IMG/VR virus record: IMGVR_UViG_3300020204_000406
Location: 1 to 22,670 of that record
Origin: a virus
Length of the DNA: 22,670 nucleotides
Direction: 5' to 3' (one strand)
In this document: positions 4,410 to 11,938 of the stretch, one piece after another
Numbering within the stretch: position 1 is the stretch's first letter
Layout: each line of letters begins with the position of its first letter
Translations under genes and position numbers: made by a program
The notes under the pieces: model-generated
The model's input: the letters and a program-made list of their open reading frames with translations, nothing else
What the model was told of the DNA's origin: nothing
Database searches by the model: none

Positions 4410-7382
4410 TCAGTCGTTTAGGAAGGCGCGGACGCCCGACTCCGCATCAGACAGGAACCCGCTCAGGGCCATAGTGACCTGCTGGGCAATCTCGTCTGCG
4501 CTGGCGTTGGTGCCGGCCACGTTGATATTGACGGTGGGGTTCATGTTCATCCCCATGGTGCCGCCCCCGGCCATTGCCATCGCGGGCGCTGGCGTGGGCA
4601 CCTGTGGGGAGTTGAGCTGCTGGAGCATCCCCATGGCCCCTGACAAAAGGCCGCTGTATTGAGGGGCAAACTTTTTGACCGCACCTTGCAACAGCTGGCC
4701 CAGGCCGCCAAGCATCCCACCGCCCTGGGCAGCCGGTGCCGTGGGCCTGGCGGGGTACTGTGGGATGAATGGCTGGCTGAGCATTGGCACGCCAGCTGCG
4801 GTTAGCTGCGGCTGCGCCTGGGGCTGCTGACCCTGCTGCGGGTTGTAGTTCTGCTGGGCTTTGGCCACTCCGCGCATCCCATGTGCGGCGGAGGCGTGGA
4901 TCGCATTATGCAGAACGGGTGATGCCTCGTTAACTCCGTCCGCCAGAGTGCTGATGATCGACTTGCCGCTAGCGGTTAGGTACTTGAAAGGGCCCTCCTT
5001 GGCGTCAGAGAAGGGCATCATCTTGCGCACATTGGCGAACACGCCTTTTACGGCGGCGTAAAGCGCCTGGGCCCGAGACACCACGCCCTGAATGATCGTG
5101 TCAATGATCGCCTCGCCGACGCCGACCACCATGCCGGGCACCGATTTGATGAACGCCACGATGCCCTGGAATGCCGTCACCGCCGCTGCCTTGGCTGCAG
5201 CGAACGCGGCGCCCACCTTGCTGGGGATCTGCATGAGCGCCCCCATGATCTGCTGGGCCAGCGAAATCGCGGCGCTGACGATCCCGCTGAAGGCCGTCTG
5301 AGCCATCGTCAGCAGGGTCCGCAGGCCGTTGAACGCCATTGCTGCGGCCGTGCCCATGGATTGGAACGCACCGGATAACATCGCCCTCAAGCCGCCCACG
5401 ATGTTGCGCAGGCCGGCGAAGGCTTGGTTTATGCCAGCCACCGCTCTTGTGGCGTCACCAGTAAAGATGCCGACGATCGTGTTCCAGATGCCTTTGATTA
5501 CGCCGACTACGCCGCGCAAGGCCTGGCCGATCCCGCTTAACATCTGACTGAGGCCGCCGCTCCACAGCGCCTGACCGATCGACATGAGTGCGCTTTTGAT
5601 CCGCCCGATCGCACCGGTCACCACGGCAAGCCCCTGATCGAACGCGCCCCGCAGACCGCTGGGGATCATCGCTCGCACCCAGCCCAGCCATGCCGACACC
5701 ATGGTGCGCACGCCGCCCAGCGCCTGATTAAACCCGGCGGCGATCAGCCCAGGGTTGAAGGTGAAAGCCCCGGCGACCATTTTGCCTAGGCCCCCGAGAA
5801 AGTTTAGGAACCCGCTGAGGGCTGTCTTGATCGCACCGAACGTGGCTTGGAACCTGGCGGCGATGCGCTGAAAGGCGCTTGTCACCGCTTTCCGAAACGC
5901 CGGCACCTTGTCCCATAGAGCCTTGAACGCCAGGCCCAAGCCCACGATGGCCAGCACTGCGATGCCGATGGGCCCGGTAATTGCCGCACCGATCGCAGCC
6001 ATGGCAGGGCCGATCGCGCCAGCCCATCCGGCGATGGTGGCCCCCAGGCTCATCGCCTTGATCGCAGCTCCCAGCGACGAGATCACGCTGATGAAGCTGG
6101 CGACAAACGGTGCAACCGCCACCAGCCCGACGAACGCAGCGCCCACGCCCACGATGGTGCTCGTCAGCCCAGGTGCTTTCTCCGCCAGCGCAGCAAAGCC
6201 CTCCACCAGGGGGGTGATCGTTTTGGCGGCAACCGCCAGCGCCGGCAGCAGAGCATTGCCCAGGGCGATGCCCAACCGCTCGGTGGTGGCCTTAAAGGTG
6301 TTGAGGTTGCCGTTCAAGGTGTTGATCGACTTCAGGTAGTCCTGCTCGACCGTGCCAGCTGCGGCATCACCGCCCGCGTCAGCCTTGAGCTTCTCGTACT
6401 CCTTGCGGTACTTCATCAGCGACATGAGGCCGAGTTTGGCCTCCTTGTCCCCGAAGATCTGAGAGAGCTTGAAGACATCACCACCGGTGACACGCTGCAG
6501 CTCGTCGAGCGCAGCCTCCATCGGGTTGACGCCTTTCTTCTTGGCGTTGGCGAGCACCTGTTCGATGTTGACGCCGAACTTTTTGAACCGTTTGACCGCA
6601 TCAGGCGCGGTCATTTTGAGCATGGCGTCGGTCATCCGGGTCGCCGCCTGCCCTGCGTCCGGCGCGTCCTTGCGCACCATCTGCATCATGGCCGCCAGGC
6701 TCACCGCGCCACTCTTGCCGGTGATGCCAAGGGTCCCAGCTGCCGCAGCAATGGTCGGCATGAACTGGGCCATATCCTTAAGCTCAAACGCGCCAGCCTT
6801 GCCTGCAAAAGCGAGCGCATCAAACGTGGACTTCAGCTCAGTCGGTTTGATCTTGAGGGCGTTTTGAAGTTGAAAGCCGGTCTTCGTAACGTCGGTCAGC
6901 TCCGAGCCGGTTGCGGTCGCAACCTTGCCCAGCGCCTCCATCGAAGCGACAGCATCCTTAAGGTCCAAGCCCTGGGCCACCAGGTCCTGGACGCCCTGCG
7001 CCAGCACCGTGGGTGCCAGGTTGGTCGTGTTGCGGGCTGACAGCGCCGACAGCTGTGCGCCCAGCGCCTTTAGCTCCGACTGACTGGATCCGCTGATCTT
7101 GCCGATCTCGGTAAGCGAGTCCTCAAACTTCGCAGCGGTCCGCACCGACTGGCCAAGGGCTAAGCCGATCGACGCCGCGCCAGCTGCCGCCACCTGGAAC
7201 GTATCGCTCCGCAGCATCCCCTTGAAGCCCTTGGCTCCAGCGGTTGCCGCGTCGTTAAACGTGCGGGTGACGTTGCGAGAGAAGCTGGAGACCTGGGTCT
7301 GTGCCGCCCGGAGCGAGCCCGCTAGCGACGCCGCTAGCTTGCCTCCAATCTCAACGGTGATCCGGCTAGTTGCCCCGGCCAT
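4410..7382 (-). CDS. T: Tail tape measure protein
   Basis: At 990 residues this is one of the largest proteins in the tail operon. The N-terminal 60-350 region is the PhageMin_Tail domain (FEDSLTEIGKISGSSQSE, LQNALKIKPTELKS, DMAQFMPTIAAAAGTLGI, FGDKEAKLGLMSLM). Several hydrophobic stretches around 390-490 and a long helical alanine-glycine-rich section follow. Near 780-800 is the frequent MMPFSDAKEGPF motif, then a Gln/Pro/Met-rich low-complexity part and a final PTVNINVAGTNAS domain. It sets tail length and is ejected ahead of DNA. The ATG is supported by GGAGGT with 6-nt spacing, inside the end of the E' frame. It is longer than P2 gpT (roughly 800), so the tail may be somewhat longer. Confidence 0.95.
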   Translation of the reverse strand: MAGATSRITVEIGGKLAASLAGSLRAAQTQVSSFSRNVTRTFNDAATAGAKGFKGMLRSDTFQVAAAGAASIGLALGQSVRTAAKFEDSLTEIGKISGSSQSELKALGAQLSALSARNTTNLAPTVLAQGVQDLVAQGLDLKDAVASMEALGKVATATGSELTDVTKTGFQLQNALKIKPTELKSTFDALAFAGKAGAFELKDMAQFMPTIAAAAGTLGITGKSGAVSLAAMMQMVRKDAPDAGQAATRMTDAMLKMTAPDAVKRFKKFGVNIEQVLANAKKKGVNPMEAALDELQRVTGGDVFKLSQIFGDKEAKLGLMSLMKYRKEYEKLKADAGGDAAAGTVEQDYLKSINTLNGNLNTFKATTERLGIALGNALLPALAVAAKTITPLVEGFAALAEKAPGLTSTIVGVGAAFVGLVAVAPFVASFISVISSLGAAIKAMSLGATIAGWAGAIGPAMAAIGAAITGPIGIAVLAIVGLGLAFKALWDKVPAFRKAVTSAFQRIAARFQATFGAIKTALSGFLNFLGGLGKMVAGAFTFNPGLIAAGFNQALGGVRTMVSAWLGWVRAMIPSGLRGAFDQGLAVVTGAIGRIKSALMSIGQALWSGGLSQMLSGIGQALRGVVGVIKGIWNTIVGIFTGDATRAVAGINQAFAGLRNIVGGLRAMLSGAFQSMGTAAAMAFNGLRTLLTMAQTAFSGIVSAAISLAQQIMGALMQIPSKVGAAFAAAKAAAVTAFQGIVAFIKSVPGMVVGVGEAIIDTIIQGVVSRAQALYAAVKGVFANVRKMMPFSDAKEGPFKYLTASGKSIISTLADGVNEASPVLHNAIHASAAHGMRGVAKAQQNYNPQQGQQPQAQPQLTAAGVPMLSQPFIPQYPARPTAPAAQGGGMLGGLGQLLQGAVKKFAPQYSGLLSGAMGMLQQLNSPQVPTPAPAMAMAGGGTMGMNMNPTVNINVAGTNASADEIAQQVTMALSGFLSDAESGVRAFLND

Positions 7383-7385
7383 TGC

Positions 7386-7586
7386 TTACCTCCGTTTGGT
7401 CTTGGCCGCGATCTCCTTTTCGACTTCAGCGGCTGCTTTGTGCCATGCAAGCAGATCTTCCTGCGTCAGGCTAAGCAGATCTCCCAGGCCCCAGCCGGTG
7501 AGCTTGGCGACAATCACGCAGATACGTCTCAGCTCTCGTCCTGGGGCCCAGTGAAACCCGCCATAACGTTGGCGAGCTTTTGGAAA
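7386..7586 (-). CDS. E': E' extension: -1 frameshift part of the tail assembly chaperone (GpE family)
   Basis: A second frame overlaps the end of E and continues past its stop to TAA 7386-7388. The C-terminal 45 residues (IVAKLTGWGLGDLLSLTQ, then LAWHKAAAEVEKEI) resemble the P2 GpE family, with the hydrophobic helix, W and helix pattern. The frame is -1 relative to E and the fusion would be about 137 residues, near the P2 E+E' size. In P2 and many tailed phages this product, made at low frequency, helps assemble tube subunits around the tape measure. There is no good start codon with a ribosome site in the E' frame; the frame is open upstream to a GTG only. The given right limit is the probable shift point and is an inference. 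Confidence 0.75.
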   Translation of the reverse strand, partial: FPKARQRYGGFHWAPGRELRRICVIVAKLTGWGLGDLLSLTQEDLLAWHKAAAEVEKEIAAKTKRR

Positions 7587-7798
7587 TCCACAATGTCCAG
7601 CTGCTGGATGCTGGCAGGGGGCACGTCGCACAAGGCGGCCATCATGTTGACGGTCTTCTTGGCTTCAGTGCCCTTGCCTTCTTCGAAGGCCAGCTGATCA
7701 GCCACGGTGGGCCGGCGCATGGCCAGGGTTGAAACCTGAACCCCGTCAACCTCGACGGGGTAGTCCAGATCAATCGGTGTGGTGGGCCGGGTTTTCAT
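7529..7798 (-). CDS. E: Tail assembly chaperone GpE
   Basis: This 89-residue protein belongs to the phage tail assembly chaperone group of P2 gpE (91 residues). It opens with a short beta sheet (IDLDYPVEVDGVQVSTLAMR), then RPTVADQLAFEE and a helical bundle ending LDIVDFQKLANVMAGF. It lies between the tube gene and the tape measure gene, as in P2, and 5 nt after the tube stop. No strong Shine-Dalgarno sequence precedes the ATG, so it may be translationally coupled to the tube gene. The 3' end overlaps the E' frame. Confidence 0.9.
   Translation of the reverse strand: MKTRPTTPIDLDYPVEVDGVQVSTLAMRRPTVADQLAFEEGKGTEAKKTVNMMAALCDVPPASIQQLDIVDFQKLANVMAGFTGPQDES
7577..7586 (-). promoter_or_regulatory. 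Candidate -1 ribosomal frameshift site for E/E'
   Basis: On the minus strand the E frame reads GAT TTC CAA AAG CTC. A -1 slip lets tRNA-Phe re-pair perfectly from TTC to TTT, and tRNA-Lys from AAG to AAA. The intervening CAA would mismatch in the middle position, so this is not a canonical X XXY YYZ heptamer. It is the best candidate I found in the overlap of the two frames. A five-C run near 7615-7620 and GGGCCCC near 7549 are alternatives that fit the reading frame less well. Confidence 0.35.
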
Positions 7799-7803
7799 CT
7801 AGA

Positions 7804-8310
7804 TCAGATGCCGATTGCGGTGCGGATGCTTTCGAGCTGATCGGTGCCGTTAATGATCCGGGTCATGTTTTCCACGTCGATCTCATGCACCACAGACCCA
7901 CCAATGGTGAGCTTGTAGTAGCGGAGACCCATGACAAACGTGGCCTCGGTAATTTCACCAGCAACCATGGAACCGGGGTCGTGCTCCTTGATGTGGCCCG
8001 TGACGTTGTAGACGATCGAGGTCGCAGTCTCGCCGTTCGCCATTAGTGCGCCACGGATGGTGCATTGCACAGCGTTCTGATTGACCAGACCAAAGAGCTT
8101 CAGCACTTCGGGGTCATACTCGGCCAGGGTGAACTCAAACTCGATCGCCTCCATGCCCATGTCAATTTGAGCAGGCAGATCCATGCCGCCACCCCGATAC
8201 TCCTCGGTCTGCACCGAGAGGGTCGGAGGGGTCAGCTCAGTAACGCGCCCGGCGTAGCCGCGCCCGTCCACATAAAGACTGAAATTGCGAAGGGTCTTAG
8301 GTAATGACAT
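7804..8310 (-). CDS. FII: Major tail tube protein (FII family)
   Basis: This 168-residue protein matches the P2 FII tail tube family in length and layout. It starts with LPKTLRNFSLYVDGRGYAG, continues TPPTLSVQTEEYRGGGMDLP and the typical GMEAIEFEFTLAEYDPEVL, and ends with the LTIGGSVVHEIDVENMTRIING strand pattern of the inner tube. It forms the rigid tube inside the contractile sheath and conducts DNA. A GAGGT ribosome site lies about 5 nt before the ATG. It follows the sheath gene by 8 nt and would be transcribed with it at high level. Confidence 0.95.
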   Translation of the reverse strand: MSLPKTLRNFSLYVDGRGYAGRVTELTPPTLSVQTEEYRGGGMDLPAQIDMGMEAIEFEFTLAEYDPEVLKLFGLVNQNAVQCTIRGALMANGETATSIVYNVTGHIKEHDPGSMVAGEITEATFVMGLRYYKLTIGGSVVHEIDVENMTRIINGTDQLESIRTAIGI

Positions 8311-8318
8311 GACGGACC

Positions 8319-9533
8319 TCAGTTGTCAGTGGTGAGCAGTTCGGTCAGATAGCCGTTGGTCAGCACCGAACGGAACGTCACACGCTCTGCCGGGTAGCAG
8401 GGGGTGAAGTCGAAATCAAACGTTACGGTTCCGTTCGCAATGCTGCCTGGACCGTTGGCTTCAGGATCAATCCAGCAGCTACCGCCAAGGATTGCACCGC
8501 GAGCCTTAAGGCTCCGAAGGTACTCGTTCACGCTTTCAGCAACGTCCTGGAGGTAAGTCCGAGTGATGCAGCGATCGACTGCCCAGAGGTGACCGCGAAG
8601 CACAGACTCGTTCACCATGTCAGCAGTCCGGCGTACTGACAGGTACTGCCACTTGCTGTCGCTCGCAGTGGTTCGGTTGCCCCAAAGGCGGAAACCTTCC
8701 TCCCGAATGATCGTGGCAACCTTGGATTCGTTGAGCAAGTTTGCTGCGGAGTTGGCGTCGCCTAGCGCAAAAGGCACAGGACGGGACACGCCAGAGATGC
8801 CTTGAATGAGCTTGTTTGAGGGAGATTCCCAGAAACCGACTTCAGCATCGACGCGAGCGATCACACCAGCTACCCGAGCAGACGCAGGCTGGTTGACAAA
8901 GTTGATACCTGAAAGCACGCGAGCCCAAGGATCCACCACATAAAGGCGATCGTCGCCGTGGTCGGCAGCGTAGGTCTGAGCAGCGGCATCGTCAGTATTA
9001 GGACCGTCAGCAATGACGACCGCGCGAAGGCGCTCACCCAAACCCACAGCATCCTGGGCGATGCCTAACATCTCGGCCACCACTGGATTGACTAAAAAGC
9101 TGCCAACGTTGTCTGGGTCGGCAATGCGCTGATGTGTAAATCCAGGAGCCACCAAAATCTTGGGCGTCACACCCAGCTCAGCCTCAGCGCGCAGCCAGGC
9201 ATAGACACCTGAGTAGGCGGTGGAGTTACCCACTACGTTGGCCAAGGTTTCCAGCTCAGTTGCAGCTGCAGCCACTCGGACAACGACAACAGTTGCGCCC
9301 ACTTGGTCAAAAATGCCGTCCATTGCAGGCGGCAGAGTGCCTGTGGATCCCAGCTTGCCTGCAATAGCGCGGCTGCCAGGGATTAGGACAGGCGTGTTCA
9401 AAGGGAACACGGCTGCGTCAGCGCCTGGAGCAGTGCCGATCAAGCCAATGACCGCCGACCGCACGGTGCGGATGGGTCGAATGCCTGTGTCGAGTTCCAG
9501 GACCTCGACGCCATGCAGAAAGGTCGTGGTCAT
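8319..9533 (-). CDS. FI: Contractile tail sheath protein (FI family)
   Basis: This 404-residue protein is close to the length of P2 FI (396). Recognisable segments are FLHGVEVLELDTGIRPIRTV at the N-terminus, an AVIGLIGTAPGAD strand, and APGFTHQ in the middle domain. In the C-terminal domain they are REEGFRLWGNRT, WQYLSVRRTADM and ESVNEYLRSLKARGAILGG. The C-terminal domain makes the contracting mesh and the N-terminal arm locks neighbouring subunits. It confirms a myovirus-type (contractile) tail. AGGAGG lies 11 nt upstream of the ATG. The gene follows the only sizeable non-coding gap of the operon, where a promoter would be expected. Confidence 0.96.
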   Translation of the reverse strand: MTTTFLHGVEVLELDTGIRPIRTVRSAVIGLIGTAPGADAAVFPLNTPVLIPGSRAIAGKLGSTGTLPPAMDGIFDQVGATVVVVRVAAAATELETLANVVGNSTAYSGVYAWLRAEAELGVTPKILVAPGFTHQRIADPDNVGSFLVNPVVAEMLGIAQDAVGLGERLRAVVIADGPNTDDAAAQTYAADHGDDRLYVVDPWARVLSGINFVNQPASARVAGVIARVDAEVGFWESPSNKLIQGISGVSRPVPFALGDANSAANLLNESKVATIIREEGFRLWGNRTTASDSKWQYLSVRRTADMVNESVLRGHLWAVDRCITRTYLQDVAESVNEYLRSLKARGAILGGSCWIDPEANGPGSIANGTVTFDFDFTPCYPAERVTFRSVLTNGYLTELLTTDN

Positions 9534-9707
9534 AGTCGCAAAATCCTCCTGAGTGTGATTCTAGGGGTCTTCAACGCCCCTGACCGCGCAAAGGCTTGCG
9601 GCCTCTGCGACGTGGCCGAGACCGCTGCCCGTAGCCCTGACGAGTCGTTTTTGGTGGTCCGGGTTCATGCTCAATGCGAGCGGTTCCGGTCTTCGCTCGA
9701 ACGACCA
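9534..9707. promoter_or_regulatory. Non-coding gap upstream of the sheath gene, with hairpin and possible promoter
   Basis: This 174-nt gap is the longest in the phage part. On the minus strand it holds AGGAGG (9545-9550) for the sheath start, a TAGAAT sequence (9558-9563) that matches five of six bases of a sigma-70 -10 box, and AGGGG...CCCCT (9563-9581), a 5-bp hairpin with a 9-nt loop. No convincing -35 hexamer sits at the normal distance. The placement before the highly expressed sheath and tube genes makes an internal promoter reasonable, but the sequence evidence is weak. No T-run follows the hairpin. Confidence 0.35.
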
Positions 9708-10136
9708 TCAGCTAGCAAGAGCTTTAATCTTGTCAACGCTGCCTGCGCTGATATAGCCCTGCGCTTTGAAGTGAGCCAAGGCGGCTACACCATCAGCAGA
9801 CGAAATCTCAGCATTGCCGGTTGTCTCAAGCATCATTAGGAAGTCATCGATTAAGGCATCGGTGCTTTGAGCTGAGCGGAGCGCGATCCGTTCGGCGCTT
9901 GAAAGCGCCGAATAGAACGCAGACTGCGAGACAACCTTTGGCCTTGCTTCAGGCTCAGGAGGCAGAGCAACTTCAACCTTCTGAAATGTGTTGCCTTTCT
10001 TCACATCACCAACCTCGACGGTCTCGGGTACGGCGACAAACTGAGAGGCAATCTCTTCGACAAACAAAGTGGCGGGATCTGCGGTGCAGATCTCAAGCAC
10101 TAGGCCGTCATCCTGGATGCGAGCGTGTTTGGTCAT
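9708..10136 (-). CDS. Hypothetical tail protein, possibly fiber-associated
   Basis: The ATG at 10134-10136 gives 142 residues; the longer frame to 10193 would overlap the glycine-rich gene and has no support. The N-terminus (KHARIQDDGLVLEICTADPATLF..EIASQFVAVP) resembles a short domain found at the start of many small phage tail and fiber-assembly proteins. A linker with PPEPEARP follows, then a helical C-terminal part (about 70-142) ending FKAQGYISAGSVDKIKALAS. It lies 8 nt after the glycine-rich gene and before the sheath promoter region, so it closes the adhesion block. A fiber assembly chaperone is possible; the function is not established. Confidence 0.7.
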   Translation of the reverse strand: MTKHARIQDDGLVLEICTADPATLFVEEIASQFVAVPETVEVGDVKKGNTFQKVEVALPPEPEARPKVVSQSAFYSALSSAERIALRSAQSTDALIDDFLMMLETTGNAEISSADGVAALAHFKAQGYISAGSVDKIKALAS

Positions 10137-10144
10137 GGCAAAAC

Positions 10145-11293
10145 TCAGACGATGATTGCGTATTGGATGAAGATCAGGCCATCGCCACCCCACCCATGGT
10201 TGACGGTCTCAGAAGGATACATGGCGTAACCACTACACCCACCACCGCCGCCGCTGCCGCCGCTGCCACCCTGGCAATACTGACCAGCGCCGCCGCCGCC
10301 ACCGAGCACGCCACCGTTGCCTCCATTTGTGTAGGAAGAGTTGTTGCTTGTGTTGTAAGCAGCAGCTGAGCCACCGCCTGCGCCAGGGCCGCCATTACCG
10401 CCATTGGTCGCACCGCGCTCCGAGGAGTGCGAAGTGTTGGCGCCACCGCCGCCGCCGCCGCCGCCGAGCAGAATGAAGTTAGGCGACCAGATCGCGTGAC
10501 CTTGACCGTGGCCTGGAGGCGTCGTGCCAATACTGTTGTTGGAATAAGTATTGGCTGATGCACCTACTCCACCAGCGCCCAGCAGACCAGCGCCGCCTTG
10601 ACCGCCGTAGCTGTAATAAGTGCTGGTGCTTTGCGCGACTTGACCGTAACCGGCAGTCCCTGCCCCACCCGCCGTGGTATAGCTGGTGTAAGCAGTGCTG
10701 CCTGTGAAGCAAATCGAAGCGCCGCTGCCGCCGACGTAGCTAGTCCCGTCGCCGCCAGCAAAGCCGTTGCGATCGCCATCGGGATGGGGTGCAGACCCAC
10801 CGCCGCCGCCATAGCCAGAGCTGGAGCCGTTTGCACCGACGCCGCCGGAACCACCGCGACGGTTTATGTCGCCACCAATGCCAATACCGCCGACGCCGTA
10901 GGTCGCCGATGACCCTTGGTTTGCCGTGTTGTTGTGACCGGCATTGCCGCCGCTTGCTGAGCAGTGAGTCCCAAAGGAGCTGCTGCCGCCGACGCCGTTA
11001 TAGGTTCGGCAACCTTTGCCGACGGTCACGGTCACGCTTGCGCCGGGCACCAAGCTCGAAATCGATTTGATTGCTAGGCCGCCACCGCCGCCGCCATAGG
11101 CGGAGCCAGTGCCGCCAGACATGCCGCCACAGCCACCGCCACCCCAGACACGAACGATCAAAGGGACAGCGGTGTTGAAGTTGCTAGGCACCACCCAGGT
11201 GTAAGAACCATGGCTCTCAAACAGCTTGCACTGATTGCGGGGGCCGTCGCCACCCGATCCGCCGCTGGCAAAAAAGTCTTTCAGAGTTGACAT
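10145..11293 (-). CDS. Glycine-rich tail fiber/adhesin protein
   Basis: This 382-residue protein has a short N-terminal piece (STLKDFFASGGSGG), a beta-rich entry domain (SHGSYTWVVPSNFNTAVPLIVRVWGGGGCGG), and then about 300 residues dominated by Gly, Ser, Asn and Tyr, with repeated short GGGGG and GGSGG runs. Related glycine-rich domains occur in distal phage fibers and adhesins, where polyglycine-II helices or loops form the host-binding tip. GGAGGA 6 nt upstream supports the ATG, and the gene overlaps the upstream fiber gene by TGATG. It probably attaches to the 213-residue fiber or the DUF4815 protein. The receptor is unknown. Confidence 0.8.
   Translation of the reverse strand: MSTLKDFFASGGSGGDGPRNQCKLFESHGSYTWVVPSNFNTAVPLIVRVWGGGGCGGMSGGTGSAYGGGGGGLAIKSISSLVPGASVTVTVGKGCRTYNGVGGSSSFGTHCSASGGNAGHNNTANQGSSATYGVGGIGIGGDINRRGGSGGVGANGSSSGYGGGGGSAPHPDGDRNGFAGGDGTSYVGGSGASICFTGSTAYTSYTTAGGAGTAGYGQVAQSTSTYYSYGGQGGAGLLGAGGVGASANTYSNNSIGTTPPGHGQGHAIWSPNFILLGGGGGGGGANTSHSSERGATNGGNGGPGAGGGSAAAYNTSNNSSYTNGGNGGVLGGGGGAGQYCQGGSGGSGGGGGCSGYAMYPSETVNHGWGGDGLIFIQYAIIV
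10446..10466. repeat. Seven tandem CCG triplets
   Basis: Within the glycine-rich gene, seven uninterrupted CCG units (minus strand CGG/GGC) encode part of an eight-glycine run. Triplet expansion or contraction here would change loop length without breaking the frame. Confidence 0.85.
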
Positions 11294-11934
11294 CAGGAAA
11301 TCCTCCAGCCAGAGCTGGCGTCAGAAAACACAAGGGTGACGAATGCGTTTTTCACGTTGAGCACAAGGTCTTCGGCTAGACCCATTATCAGGCTACCGGA
11401 CCTGGCAACGGTGCAGTTATTCGTCAGGAAGGTGCTCGTCGCATCCACGATCTGCACATAAGTGCCGAGCACTGGGTCCGACGGGAGAGTGATTGTCAGC
11501 GCATTGCTGCTTGTCTTCACAAACAGCCTGCTGTTCGCCGCCGCTGTGGCGTTGGATGTGACAATCTGCCAAGTAGTCAGCGCAGTGACGACACCGCTAA
11601 GGGCGGTGACCTGAGCCTGCAACTCAGTCTCAAGCGCCTCGACTGCGCTTTCTACACCAGCAAACTGCGTTGCGATTGTGGCCGCAAAATTGGCATCGTC
11701 ACCCAGCGCAGCAGCCAGCTCATTCAACGTGTCGAGCGTTGCGGGAGCTGACTGCACCAAGCTGGCGACAGTCTGATCGACTAGCCCCTGAACAGCACTG
11801 TTTGTAGGGCGAGCAACGATGTCATTGTCGATGGCCTGAAGAGCGTCGCGTAGACGCTGCACGTCATCAGCTAGGAGGTTCGAGGGATACGGGAGCGGGT
11901 AGGCCCGCCCTGTTGTCGTTTGGTAGGTGGGCAT
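11293..11934 (-). CDS. Tail fiber-like protein
   Basis: This 213-residue protein has an N-terminal entry segment (YQTTTGRAYPLPYPSNLLADDVQRLRDAL), a helical or coiled-coil part with the fiber motif SAPATLDTLNELAAALGDDANFAA (about 78-101), and a further heptad-rich stretch to about 130. The C-terminal part is beta-rich (TSSNALTITLPSDPVLGTYVQI ... FVTLVFSDASSGWRIS). The LDTLNELAAALGDD motif is frequent in contractile-tailed phage fibers as a short repeat in the shaft. The gene overlaps the glycine-rich gene by 1 nt and follows the DUF4815 gene by 4 nt, so the three probably form one adhesion complex. Confidence 0.8.
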   Translation of the reverse strand: MPTYQTTTGRAYPLPYPSNLLADDVQRLRDALQAIDNDIVARPTNSAVQGLVDQTVASLVQSAPATLDTLNELAAALGDDANFAATIATQFAGVESAVEALETELQAQVTALSGVVTALTTWQIVTSNATAAANSRLFVKTSSNALTITLPSDPVLGTYVQIVDATSTFLTNNCTVARSGSLIMGLAEDLVLNVKNAFVTLVFSDASSGWRIS

Positions 11935-11938
11935 TGGA

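Noticed and set aside
5908-6867. Plus-strand open frames opposite the tape measure gene
   Set aside because: The alanine/glycine-rich GC-rich tape measure codons leave stop-poor antisense frames; the translations are Ala/Pro/Met-rich without motifs.
10749-10785. One GCGATCGC (HIP1) site as evidence for a cyanobacterial host
   Set aside because: I noticed only one clear copy in 22.7 kb, which is close to chance, so it does not support or exclude a cyanobacterium.
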